A DNA stretch of 64,000 nt, from positions 160,563 through 224,562 of the forward strand of contig NZ_FNZE01000008.1 in assembly GCF_900109175.1 (NCBI RefSeq), given 5' to 3'. The translations under genes were made by a program, and so were the position numbers. The DNA is from Pseudomonas linyingensis. GTDB taxonomy: Bacteria; Pseudomonadota; Gammaproteobacteria; Pseudomonadales; Pseudomonadaceae. This document shows, one piece after another, positions 8,755 through 15,949 of the stretch (the stretch's first letter is position 1; each line of letters opens with the position of its first letter). The notes beneath the pieces are model-generated. The model did not search any database. It saw nothing but the letters and a program-made list of their open reading frames with translations, and had not been told where the DNA came from.

Positions 8755-9111
8755 ATGACCGTAGTCGCCCGCAAAGAGTACGTCGCCGTCCCCCGCGACC
8801 GCGTCGAGAATTTCAACGGCAAGCAACTGGTGTTCATCAGCTGGGACCACCACCTGCTGCTCTCTGCCCCCATCATGTTCTGCCTGCTGCCGCAGGCCAC
8901 TTTCGGCGAGCTGATCGAAAGCCATCTGCTGCCGCTGCTGCAGGCCGACCCGGACACCGCCGCCCTCGACTGGAGCAAGGTCGAGTGGCTCAAGGAAGGC
9001 CAGCCCTGGGTGCCGGACTTCGAGGCCAGCCTCGCCGCCAACGGCATCGGCCACAAGGAACAACTGCGCATGCACACGCCGGGCCTGAACACCGTGTGTG
9101 CAGTGAACTGA
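8755..9111 (+). CDS. dmpO: Phenol hydroxylase oxygenase gamma subunit
   Basis: A 118-residue protein matching DmpO/PhO in size, place and sequence type: an N-terminal strand, then Phe-Ile-Ser-Trp-Asp-His-His and a hydrophobic segment, and a C-terminal region ending in Pro-Gly-Leu-Asn-Thr. It is the gamma subunit that packs on the alpha subunit of the hydroxylase. The start at 8755 is preceded by AAGGAA. It is separated from dmpN by 89 bp containing a palindromic repeat, longer than other gaps in the operon, which may lower or fine-tune its expression. Confidence 0.94.
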   Translation: MTVVARKEYVAVPRDRVENFNGKQLVFISWDHHLLLSAPIMFCLLPQATFGELIESHLLPLLQADPDTAALDWSKVEWLKEGQPWVPDFEASLAANGIGHKEQLRMHTPGLNTVCAVN

Positions 9112-9125
9112 GAGGAGGGCGCGCC

Positions 9126-10187
9126 ATGAGCTACGAACTGACCATCGAGCCGCTGGGCCAGACCATCGAGATCGAGGAAGGCCAGACCATCCTCGACGCC
9201 GCGCTGCGCGCCGGCATCTACCTGCCGCACGCCTGCTGCCACGGCCTGTGCGCCACCTGCAAGGTGCAGGTCACCGACGGCGAGATCGACCACGGCGAAG
9301 CCTCCAGCTTCGCCCTGATGGACTTCGAGCGCGAGGAGCAGAAGTGCCTGGCCTGCTGCGCCACCGTGCAGAGCGATGTCACCATCGAGGCCGAGATCGA
9401 GGAAGACCCGGACGCCGAGAACCTGCCGGTACGCGACTTCCCGGGCACCGTCAGCCGCATCGAGAGCCTCACGCCGACCATCAAGGGCATCTGGCTCAAG
9501 CTCGACGCCCCGGAAGGCATGCACTTCCAGGCCGGACAGTACGTCAACCTGGAGCTGCCCAACGGCATCGGCAGCCGCGCCTTCTCCATCGCCAACGCGC
9601 CGCAAGAGGGCGGCGAGATCGAGCTGAACATCCGCATCGTCCCCGGCGGCAGCGGCACCACCTACGTGCACGAGCAGCTCAAGGTCGGCGACCGCCTGAC
9701 CATCAGCGGCCCCTACGGGCGCTTCTTCGTGAAGAAGTCCGCCGAAGTGCCGGTGATCTTCATGGCTGGCGGCTCCGGCCTGTCCAGCCCGCGCTCGATG
9801 ATCCTCGACCTGCTGGCCGAAGGCTTCAGCAAGCCGATTGCCCTGATCTACGGCCAGCGCAACCTCAGCGAGCTGTACTACCACGACGAGTTCCTCGCCC
9901 TGGCCGAACGGCACCCCAACTTCAAGTACGTGCCGGCGCTGTCTCACGAGGCGGAAGGCACCGACTGGCAGGGCTTCCGCGGCTTCGTCCACGAGGCGGC
10001 CAAGGAATACTTCGCCAACGACTTCCGCGGCCACAAGGCCTACCTGTGCGGCCCGCCGCTGATGATCGACTCCTGCATCACCACCCTGATGCAGGGCCGC
10101 CTGTTCGAGCGCGACATCTACACCGAGAAGTTCATCTCGGCAGCCGATGCGCAGCAGGTGCGTAGCCCGCTGTTCAAGGCGATCTGA
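9126..10187 (+). CDS. dmpP: Phenol hydroxylase reductase (2Fe-2S, FAD)
   Basis: A 353-residue NADH reductase that supplies electrons to the phenol hydroxylase. The N-terminal domain (about 1-95) is a plant-type ferredoxin with Cys37/38, Cys42 and Cys45 and a distal Cys in a Leu-Ala-Cys-Cys context. The middle domain binds FAD (Arg-Ala-Phe-Ser-Ile-Ala-Asn) and the C-terminal domain NADH (Gly-Gly-Ser-Gly and Leu-Cys-Gly-Pro-Pro). The start at 9126 follows AGAGGAGG; longer frame extensions are rejected. A strong terminator follows 14 nt after the stop, so this is the end of the upper operon. The usual next gene, the ferredoxin dmpQ, is about 20 kb away. Confidence 0.96.
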   Translation: MSYELTIEPLGQTIEIEEGQTILDAALRAGIYLPHACCHGLCATCKVQVTDGEIDHGEASSFALMDFEREEQKCLACCATVQSDVTIEAEIEEDPDAENLPVRDFPGTVSRIESLTPTIKGIWLKLDAPEGMHFQAGQYVNLELPNGIGSRAFSIANAPQEGGEIELNIRIVPGGSGTTYVHEQLKVGDRLTISGPYGRFFVKKSAEVPVIFMAGGSGLSSPRSMILDLLAEGFSKPIALIYGQRNLSELYYHDEFLALAERHPNFKYVPALSHEAEGTDWQGFRGFVHEAAKEYFANDFRGHKAYLCGPPLMIDSCITTLMQGRLFERDIYTEKFISAADAQQVRSPLFKAI

Positions 10188-10200
10188 GTCACCCCTTTTC

Positions 10201-10226
10201 GGCCGCCCACGGGCGGCCTCTTTTTT
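10201..10226 (+). terminator. Rho-independent terminator of the phenol hydroxylase operon
   Basis: Perfect 8-bp GC-rich arms (GGCCGCCC / GGGCGGCC, 10201-10218 with a 2-nt loop) followed by TCTTTTTT at 10219-10226. It closes the operon that begins at the sigma-54 promoter. Confidence 0.92.
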
Positions 10227-10250
10227 GGACCAGCCGTGGGAATCGCGTCC

Positions 10251-10316
10251 CGCTGTAGGGGCGAATTCATTCGCCTGACCGGGGTCACGCTGGCGAATGA
10301 ATTCGCCCCTACAGCG
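10251..10316. repeat. REP-like long inverted repeat, copy 1
   Basis: Perfect 25-nt arms (10251-10275 with 10292-10316) around a 16-nt spacer. The arm core is GGGGCGAATTCATTCGCC. Copies also occur at 25723-25819, 31261-31321 and 53660-53716, always between genes. The form suggests a REP-type or small non-autonomous element; no transposase is nearby. Confidence 0.85.
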
Positions 10317-10372
10317 GACTCGCGGTCGACCGTCGCTTCGGTTTTTCGGGCTACAGAGCAAGGAGATACAGA

Positions 10373-10786
10373 ATGAGTGAAAACAAACTGGTCGGCGGCT
10401 GCGCCTGTGGCGCAGTGCGCTACGAAACTGCGGCCGAGCCGGTCATCGTCGCCCACTGCCATTGCCGCGACTGCCAGCGCGCCAGCGGCGCCGCCATGTC
10501 CACGGTGTTCGCCGTGCCCCGCGCCGCCTTCAGCCACAAGGGGCCGACCAGCACCTACGCCACCGCCGGCGACAGCGGCAACCCGGTGGTCCGCCACTTC
10601 TGTCCCGACTGCGGCTCGCCGCTGTTCTCGGACGTGACCGTGCTGCCCGACCTGCAGTTCGTCCGCGCCGCCAGCCTGGACGACCCGGCCGCGGTCAGCC
10701 CGACCATGCACATCTACTGCGACAGCGCCCAGCCGTGGGGCAGGCCGCTGGACGACCTGCCGCACTTTGCGAAGATGCCGGGCTGA
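10373..10786 (+). CDS. GFA-family zinc protein
   Basis: A 137-residue member of the glutathione-dependent formaldehyde-activating (GFA/CENP-V) family. The zinc-binding cysteines are visible: Gly-Cys-Ala-Cys-Gly near the N-terminus, a His-Cys-His-Cys-x2-Cys group around residues 28-34, and Phe-Cys-Pro-Asp-Cys-Gly about residue 81. Family members are often annotated as S-(hydroxymethyl)glutathione synthase-like, but most have unknown substrates and I would not assign one. GC content resembles the phenol operon rather than the following toluene block. An AAGGAG site precedes the start. It stands alone between the repeat and the toluene block. Confidence 0.82.
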   Translation: MSENKLVGGCACGAVRYETAAEPVIVAHCHCRDCQRASGAAMSTVFAVPRAAFSHKGPTSTYATAGDSGNPVVRHFCPDCGSPLFSDVTVLPDLQFVRAASLDDPAAVSPTMHIYCDSAQPWGRPLDDLPHFAKMPG

Positions 10787-11116
10787 GCAGCCCAGGCCGA
10801 GGTGCGCGTGAGCGCACCTCAGACATCCATGGTCGTGTTGGCGGCCAGCCAGACACATCCCACCTGACCAGCGGCAACTCGCCGCCTTGCCTCCTTTTCG
10901 GCAGAAGGATTCCGGCTCGCACCATTGATCCTTGCCAGGCTCACTGCGGTAAGTGAGAGCAAATAAGTTTCCGCGTATTTTCTGAAGCAGGCGGCTCCTG
11001 TGGAAGGCCGGCCACACAAGAGTTCTACGTGCGTGGCCGGCCGCTCAAAATATGCGAAGACTTTTTTCAGGTACTTAGTTGTATTGAACTCAGTCCCTGC
11101 AATTCCCAAGATTTAA
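10787..11116. other. Intergenic region marking the change to AT-richer DNA
   Basis: No gene seen. It holds a hairpin just after the GFA gene (10799-10820, 9-bp arms, no T run) and a second palindrome at 11006-11042 (listed separately). Base composition becomes clearly more AT-rich towards 11100, where the toluene genes begin. Confidence 0.6.
11006..11042 (-). terminator. Possible terminator of the toluene monooxygenase operon
   Basis: Perfect 10-bp arms (11006-11015 with 11033-11042) and a 17-nt loop, 75 nt beyond the stop of the TodX-like gene on the minus strand. No proper T run follows, so it is only a candidate. Confidence 0.45.
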
Positions 11117-12481
11117 TCAGAACCTGTGAGTGTAATCAAGAACAAAGTTGTCTTGTGCGTGGCTGACGCGCATGGGAGCTGAAGTGTTTGGTAGGCTGGA
11201 GTTATCCATCGATTCTTTGAATGCATGGGAATAGGCAAAATCCACACTGTTCTCGTTCGAGAAATCATAGGTAAAGCCAGCCGAAGCATGCTTCCTTGGA
11301 ATGGCGGGGATTACAGCAAACAACGTGTCGGAGCGGAGCGCTTGATCAGAGATGCGAGCTCCGGTGCGCAGCGTCCATTTACCCGTTTTGTAGGCCAGGC
11401 CAACTGCCAGAATATCCTGATCCTTGTAGTTTTGCGGAAGTAGGATATCTATATTTCCCCCACTGTCCGATGTGAATCCGACATTGATATCCTTCATTGC
11501 GTGTTTCCAGAATACGCGCGATACATCAACCGTAAAAAGCCACTGCGCGTTGAAATTGTGGCTGATGCCGAAGTCCAGCTTGGCGGGAGATTGGAAGTCA
11601 CGCAGCTTGATCTTGCCATCCAGAGGTATCTGGCCTGCGATCCCGTCAATCGCGGTCAGCGTGGCCCGTCCATCCATATCACCCATCTGGCTTTCCAGGG
11701 TGTACGCTGCCCCCAGAATGGTGTTGTTGGACACTTTGTAGGTCATTCCGAAGCGCCCTCCAAAACCCCAGGCATCAACACCACTGTCAAGGGGTTGGTT
11801 TTTGCTCAAGCTGAAGTGCGCGCCACGAAGATCGGGTAAACCGCCAAGTACAGGTACAAGGCTACCGCTTACCCTGCCCGCGCCGATCAATGAGCCGACC
11901 TGGTCTGCGCCGAGGAGCAGTTCGAGGTTTAAGCCTTGCCACATGGCATCAAGGCTGGCGCCCACTGTCAGTTTATCGTTGACTTGGTAACTGACGGCGA
12001 AGGGGATGTTCAAGACCAGTAGTCGGCTCGAGTTCTCTAACGAAGTATCCAGGTTGCCGGAGGCGCGGGAAAGAAAGCTGTCGTTGCCATATTCTGTTCC
12101 CAGCCCGCCTTGGGCAAAGGCGCCGAGTCCCAGTGCAAGGGAGCCATTGTTGTAGGTATAAGCCAGCTGCGGTGCCAGATAAGGCCCGCGGTTCTTGGAG
12201 TGCGTGCTGGATGACGCCTTTTCGCCTGTTTCCAGGTTTTTTATGTCGATATCGGTAATCACTGCATCCATGCCCAAATGAAGCTCAGAGCCTTGGGGCA
12301 TCAACGACAGTGTTGCGGGGTTGCTCATCATGCCCGCTGCGCCAACATTGAATGCCGTCGCGGTTCCGCCCATGCCGCGGGAAATTGCGCCGAAACCCTC
12401 CAGTCGGAAAACTTCGGTAGCCTGAGTCGCTTGTGAGCTGATGGCGAGAATTGCAGCTGAAAGCGTACAGATTTTTTTCAT
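11117..12481 (-). CDS. Outer-membrane aromatic transporter, FadL/TodX family
   Basis: A protein of about 454 residues with a signal peptide (Met-Lys-Lys, hydrophobic core, cleavage after Ala at about residue 21). The mature N-terminus has the FadL-type Gly-x4-Gly-Met-Gly-Gly-Thr-Ala and Asn-Pro-Ala-Thr motif, and the C-terminus ends in Phe as in beta-barrel proteins. Relatives such as TodX, TbuX and XylN let toluene-like hydrophobic compounds cross the outer membrane. ATG 12481 is preferred over ATG 12487 because an AAGG site is 9 nt from the former and only 3 nt from the latter. It follows tmoF in the same direction after a 160-bp gap and may be co-transcribed. It is AT-richer than the rest of the window. 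Confidence 0.9.
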   Translation of the reverse strand: MKKICTLSAAILAISSQATQATEVFRLEGFGAISRGMGGTATAFNVGAAGMMSNPATLSLMPQGSELHLGMDAVITDIDIKNLETGEKASSSTHSKNRGPYLAPQLAYTYNNGSLALGLGAFAQGGLGTEYGNDSFLSRASGNLDTSLENSSRLLVLNIPFAVSYQVNDKLTVGASLDAMWQGLNLELLLGADQVGSLIGAGRVSGSLVPVLGGLPDLRGAHFSLSKNQPLDSGVDAWGFGGRFGMTYKVSNNTILGAAYTLESQMGDMDGRATLTAIDGIAGQIPLDGKIKLRDFQSPAKLDFGISHNFNAQWLFTVDVSRVFWKHAMKDINVGFTSDSGGNIDILLPQNYKDQDILAVGLAYKTGKWTLRTGARISDQALRSDTLFAVIPAIPRKHASAGFTYDFSNENSVDFAYSHAFKESMDNSSLPNTSAPMRVSHAQDNFVLDYTHRF

Positions 12482-12641
12482 TGGCATATACCTTGCTTTA
12501 TTGTTTTTTTAAGGTTGGCGTTGTTTGTGTTGCTGCTGGATGAGAGCCTTGTTTGCACTTTCGGGCTTTTAACGAGACTTCGAATTCACCGATAGGTTGT
12601 GGACGGTGTCGCGAGGCAGTGGGCAGGTACTGCGGTTGCGA

Positions 12642-13664
12642 TCAGAAGAATCGATCGAAATGCACTTGGTCAAAAGGCACTCGATAGCCAACCATGAGCA
12701 TTTCTTGCAGCGCTTTTGTCATGGGCGGCGGCCCGGCCAGATAAAACTCAAAGTCACTCATGCGGTCGTGAAGTTCTCGGCGTACCAGGTCGTGAACATA
12801 ACCCGTTTCTCCGGACCAGATTTCGCCTGGATCCTGCTCGGGGAGAGATACCACCGGGTGGAAGTGGATGTTCTTGCCGAACTCGGTAAGTTGGCGCAAC
12901 AAGGACTCGCCACAAATATCTCGTGGTGTACGACCGCCGTAGAAAAAGTGCAGGTTCCGCGTTTTCAGCAGGCCCGCTGCCGAGGCCCCACGTGCAATGG
13001 AGATCATCGGGGCAAGCCCTGAGCCTCCCGCAATGCAGGCGATGTCGCGCGAATTTTCCTCTCTTAGCCATGCCAGGCCATAGGGTCCATCGATTTCGAT
13101 TTTGTCACCTATGGTCAGTTCGTGGAAAAGGCGCTCTGTTGCTTTTCCCGAAGGCACGCGGCGGATCTGGAAGTGCCACTCTCCCTGCGTGTTGGCCAGG
13201 TTGGACATGGAGTAGGCGCGTGGTGCTGCAACGCCGGGGATTGCTAGCGTGGCATATTGTCCAGGCAGAAAATCAGCATTGACTTCTGTGGCAAAGCGAA
13301 ATTCACGAATGTCGTGAGTTAAGTCGACTGCGCCGATAAAGGTAGCGCTCCGGCGTTGCGGTGCAACAGGTGGAACATATTCTTGCGCGGGGCGCATCTT
13401 GATGCGCAAGTCTGACGTTGCCCGGCACTGGCATGCCAGCACGTAGTTTTTGCGCCGATCACGCTCAGTTAGGCCTGGTGCATCTGGCCACAAATTGTCG
13501 ACTTCCCCCTCGAGCAGATCGAATTTGCAACTGCCGCAACCACCAGAGTTGCATTCGTAGGGAAAGCCCACGCCGGCCCGCAGAGCCGCACGCAACACGG
13601 TGTCGTGGCCCTCTTGCTGGAATTCGCAGGTGTTGCCATCGAGTGAAATTCGGTGAATAGCCAT
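12642..13664 (-). CDS. tmoF: Toluene monooxygenase NADH reductase (TmoF type)
   Basis: A 340-residue NADH:ferredoxin oxidoreductase. The N-terminal 2Fe-2S domain has the plant-type pattern Cys-x4-Cys-x2-Cys (Cys-Asn-Ser-Gly-Gly-Cys-Gly-Ser-Cys) and a distal Cys in Leu-Ala-Cys-Gln-Cys. Next is an FAD domain (Arg-Ala-Tyr-Ser-Met) and a C-terminal NAD domain (Gly-Gly-Ser-Gly-Leu-Ala-Pro, Ala-Gly-Pro-Pro-Pro). It passes electrons from NADH to the Rieske protein TmoC. The frame could extend 59 codons upstream, but ATG 13664 gives the normal family start and length. Last of the six tmo genes in order ABCDEF. Confidence 0.94.
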   Translation of the reverse strand: MAIHRISLDGNTCEFQQEGHDTVLRAALRAGVGFPYECNSGGCGSCKFDLLEGEVDNLWPDAPGLTERDRRKNYVLACQCRATSDLRIKMRPAQEYVPPVAPQRRSATFIGAVDLTHDIREFRFATEVNADFLPGQYATLAIPGVAAPRAYSMSNLANTQGEWHFQIRRVPSGKATERLFHELTIGDKIEIDGPYGLAWLREENSRDIACIAGGSGLAPMISIARGASAAGLLKTRNLHFFYGGRTPRDICGESLLRQLTEFGKNIHFHPVVSLPEQDPGEIWSGETGYVHDLVRRELHDRMSDFEFYLAGPPPMTKALQEMLMVGYRVPFDQVHFDRFF

Positions 13665-13756
13665 GATTTTTCCCACTTGTAGACTCTCCCTTCTCAACAA
13701 GCTGGCAAGCAATGTCGAGAAGGGAGAAAACGGCCAGTAACGGTCAATCCGACGGA

Positions 13757-14743
13757 TCAGAGCTGTAGTGAACGCCGGAAGTCGCGTGTCGCGCTCTTGG
13801 CGTCGGCAGCTGCGTTGGGCGCATCGGACAGTGCCGAGCAATAGGCGTCGATCGCCTTGTCAGCCAGGGGCTCCCACTTGGCGATCCAGCCTTTGATGAC
13901 TTCGGCGTTAGCCTGGTTATCCAGCGTCATCTTGACCAGTGCAGAAGCCCAGCGGCGGTGGCGGGTTGCATCGAGCAACTCGGCATCCGTCAACATGCCC
14001 AGCAAGGTGTCATTGTTATGCCGTGCCACCTCGCCCAGCTTGCGCAGGACGGTTTCCTCTATGGCCGGCTTGGCAACCAGGTTCAGGGCTACGAAGGCTT
14101 CACCCCAATCCCAGGTAGTCAGAACCTTCTCCATGAGCTCACGGAACCCCTGCCAGGCTTGATCGTTCTCCCAGTAATTCCGTTCGTCCTTGCCGAAGCC
14201 CTTGTCAGGGAATGTCAGCGACAGTTCTTTTGTCCGGTATGCCGTATGGCTCAGCCAGCGCAGCGAGTCGGCAGCCTGGAAGGCCACGCAGTTGGTGATG
14301 GTGCTGGCCGGTGACATTTGCTGCAGGTAGACCGAGGTCATCTGCACCGTGTGAAAGAGATAGCGCGCCGGTGTGTAGACCCGCGCGAGGGTGCCTGCCC
14401 AGTGAGCTTCCAGTGCTTTGTCATGCTCGCGTTCGTTGAACTGGTCAAGAAGGCCGAATACATAGGTTTCCTGGCCGTCCTGCAGCATGTTGTAGGTGCG
14501 ATATACCAGCTCGTCAGGATCGCGAAAGGCATTCCAGTCGCCATGCTGCAGCGGGCTGGCGTTGCGGTACTGTTTGTACCAGCGATTCATGAACAGGTCG
14601 GGGTCGGCCTCGTAGGGCGCATTTTGATCGCGGGTGTTGTACAGCAGGTTGGCAGTTACTACCTCATATTCACTCGGCTTGCGACGACGCGCCGCCAAGT
14701 GACTCCAAGTTTTCAATGGCTTAAGTACTTCGACTTCGCTCAT
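13757..14743 (-). CDS. tmoE: Toluene monooxygenase hydroxylase beta subunit
   Basis: A 328-residue protein equivalent to TmoE/TbuA2, the non-catalytic partner of the di-iron alpha subunit. The N-terminal Lys-Thr-Trp-Ser-His-Leu and the Lys-Pro-Ser-Glu-Tyr-Glu-Val segment are characteristic of this subunit. A GAGG site abuts ATG 14752 but is 9 nt from ATG 14743, so the latter is the better start; it also gives the usual length (TmoE is about 327). It lies 24 bp after tmoD and 92 bp before tmoF on the minus strand. Confidence 0.93.
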   Translation of the reverse strand: MSEVEVLKPLKTWSHLAARRRKPSEYEVVTANLLYNTRDQNAPYEADPDLFMNRWYKQYRNASPLQHGDWNAFRDPDELVYRTYNMLQDGQETYVFGLLDQFNEREHDKALEAHWAGTLARVYTPARYLFHTVQMTSVYLQQMSPASTITNCVAFQAADSLRWLSHTAYRTKELSLTFPDKGFGKDERNYWENDQAWQGFRELMEKVLTTWDWGEAFVALNLVAKPAIEETVLRKLGEVARHNNDTLLGMLTDAELLDATRHRRWASALVKMTLDNQANAEVIKGWIAKWEPLADKAIDAYCSALSDAPNAAADAKSATRDFRRSLQL

Positions 14744-14767
14744 GGTTGGCATCCTCAGCAGTTCGGG

Positions 14768-15076
14768 TCAAAAGTGTTTGCTGTAATAGAAGCGGACGTG
14801 ATCAACATGGGTGTCGATACGGCCGGCAAACGAAGATAGCTCCACTTCCAGCTCGTTCATGCTGAACGGGCGGCCAAGCATTTCCTCAATGGTTTTGCGA
14901 TGGATGATCATCTCGTCATCGGCCTGGATGCGGAGGTAGGCAACTTTATCCTCGACGAGGATTTCCTTTCCCGGGTTGTCGATTTCAGCTGCCTCTGCAA
15001 CTGCTACCGCCAGTTCGCCCTGGCGCATTACCGGTCCAACTTTGTTGTTCAGATGTGCCGAAGAAATTCCACTCAC
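14768..15076 (-). CDS. tmoD: Toluene monooxygenase effector protein
   Basis: The coupling protein of the toluene monooxygenase, related to TmoD. It has no cofactor and binds the hydroxylase close to its active site. Family hallmarks are Asn-Asn-Lys-Val-Gly-Pro-Val-Met-Arg, Glu-Ile-Asp-Asn-Pro-Gly-Lys-Glu and Lys-Thr-Ile-Glu-Glu-Met-Leu-Gly-Arg-Pro. I choose GTG 15076, which has a GAGGGG site 8 nt upstream and gives 102 residues (TmoD has 103). An in-frame extension of 37 residues to ATG 15187 is rich in Ala, Gly and Pro and has no ribosome site. The 152-bp gap to tmoC is unusually long for this operon. Confidence 0.9.
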   Translation of the reverse strand: MSGISSAHLNNKVGPVMRQGELAVAVAEAAEIDNPGKEILVEDKVAYLRIQADDEMIIHRKTIEEMLGRPFSMNELEVELSSFAGRIDTHVDHVRFYYSKHF

Positions 15077-15228
15077 TTTGTTTTCCCCTCGTTGTGGTGG
15101 CGTCGCAGGTGTAGAAGCTGCCGCGACACCACCAGTCGGGTGCTGTGCGCCTTCAAGCCAATTCATGGCGCTGGCAGGCATGCACATTGGTCATTTGATC
15201 TGCAAGGCAGTCTTGGTGAGCCGGGAGA

Positions 15229-15561
15229 TCAGTGTGCAAAGACAGGAGCAACGCCGTCGGTATCGACGAGCACGCTTTCACCATCGATCTTTACCGGGTA
15301 CTCGGCCAAGCGGCAGTTGGCAGGATTGATGCTTTCGCCGGTGCAGCCATCGAATACCCACTGGTGCGCCCGGCAAATCACAACCTTGCCGTCGAAAGTG
15401 CCTTCTACCAGCGGGATGTCCTGGTGCGGGCATATGCCCTGGAAGGCGCGTATCTCGCTGCCCTCTGGACTCACCAGCAGGACTTCATGGCCATTGACCT
15501 CGAAAGACGCCATTTCGCCTTCCCAGAGATCATCCAGATTGCAAACTTTTAAAAATGCCAT
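15229..15561 (-). CDS. tmoC: Toluene monooxygenase Rieske ferredoxin
   Basis: A 110-residue Rieske protein that carries electrons from TmoF to the hydroxylase. The 2Fe-2S ligands are Cys44 and His46 (Cys-Pro-His-Gln) and Cys63 and His66 (Cys-Arg-Ala-His-Gln-Trp). Length and motif spacing match TmoC/TbuB. Use of a Rieske protein separates this group (toluene monooxygenases) from the phenol hydroxylases, which have no such component. It is the third gene of the operon, 41 bp after tmoB. Confidence 0.95.
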   Translation of the reverse strand: MAFLKVCNLDDLWEGEMASFEVNGHEVLLVSPEGSEIRAFQGICPHQDIPLVEGTFDGKVVICRAHQWVFDGCTGESINPANCRLAEYPVKIDGESVLVDTDGVAPVFAH

Positions 15562-15602
15562 TGATCTTCACCAAAAATTGCAAATGAAACCCACGTTCTG
15601 GA

Positions 15603-15863
15603 TTAGGGCGCTTCCCATACCACTTCGATACATTCCATGGGATTAAGATCTGTATCGTTGAGTTTCATCGTGCGTGGAAACGGCTTTTCCGAGCCTTGAC
15701 GGCGGACTCGCATGATCTGTCCTGGACGGGCGGCGACACGCCTGCCCACCGAATGATGAGCAGCTGCAGCAGCAACTTCGTCCATGGTGTTTTCGCTATC
15801 CACGGCCAAGAGTTGCAAAACAAAATCCTCTTGGAAGTTGGAGATCAAGGGAAATAGTGCCAT
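15603..15863 (-). CDS. tmoB: Toluene monooxygenase hydroxylase gamma subunit
   Basis: An 86-residue protein of the TmoB/TbuU family, the small subunit of the hydroxylase with a ubiquitin-like fold. Typical features are the Met-Ala-Leu-Phe-Pro-Leu start, the Val-Gly-Arg-Arg-Val segment and a C-terminal part with Gly-Gln-Ile-Met-Arg-Val-Arg-Arg. GAGAGG precedes the start. It lies 86 bp after tmoA and before tmoC, in the standard order. Confidence 0.94.
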   Translation of the reverse strand: MALFPLISNFQEDFVLQLLAVDSENTMDEVAAAAAHHSVGRRVAARPGQIMRVRRQGSEKPFPRTMKLNDTDLNPMECIEVVWEAP

Positions 15864-15949
15864 ATCGATTGCCTCTCGAAATATCAGGTTTGCCGTGGCT
15901 CGCGGGGTGCGCAGAGTACGGCGTCCCTATGGGTCTGCAGTGTCGGAAT

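Noticed and set aside
8574..10361. 595-codon frame on the minus strand
   Set aside because: Antisense to dmpO and dmpP and running through a terminator and repeat; no motif.
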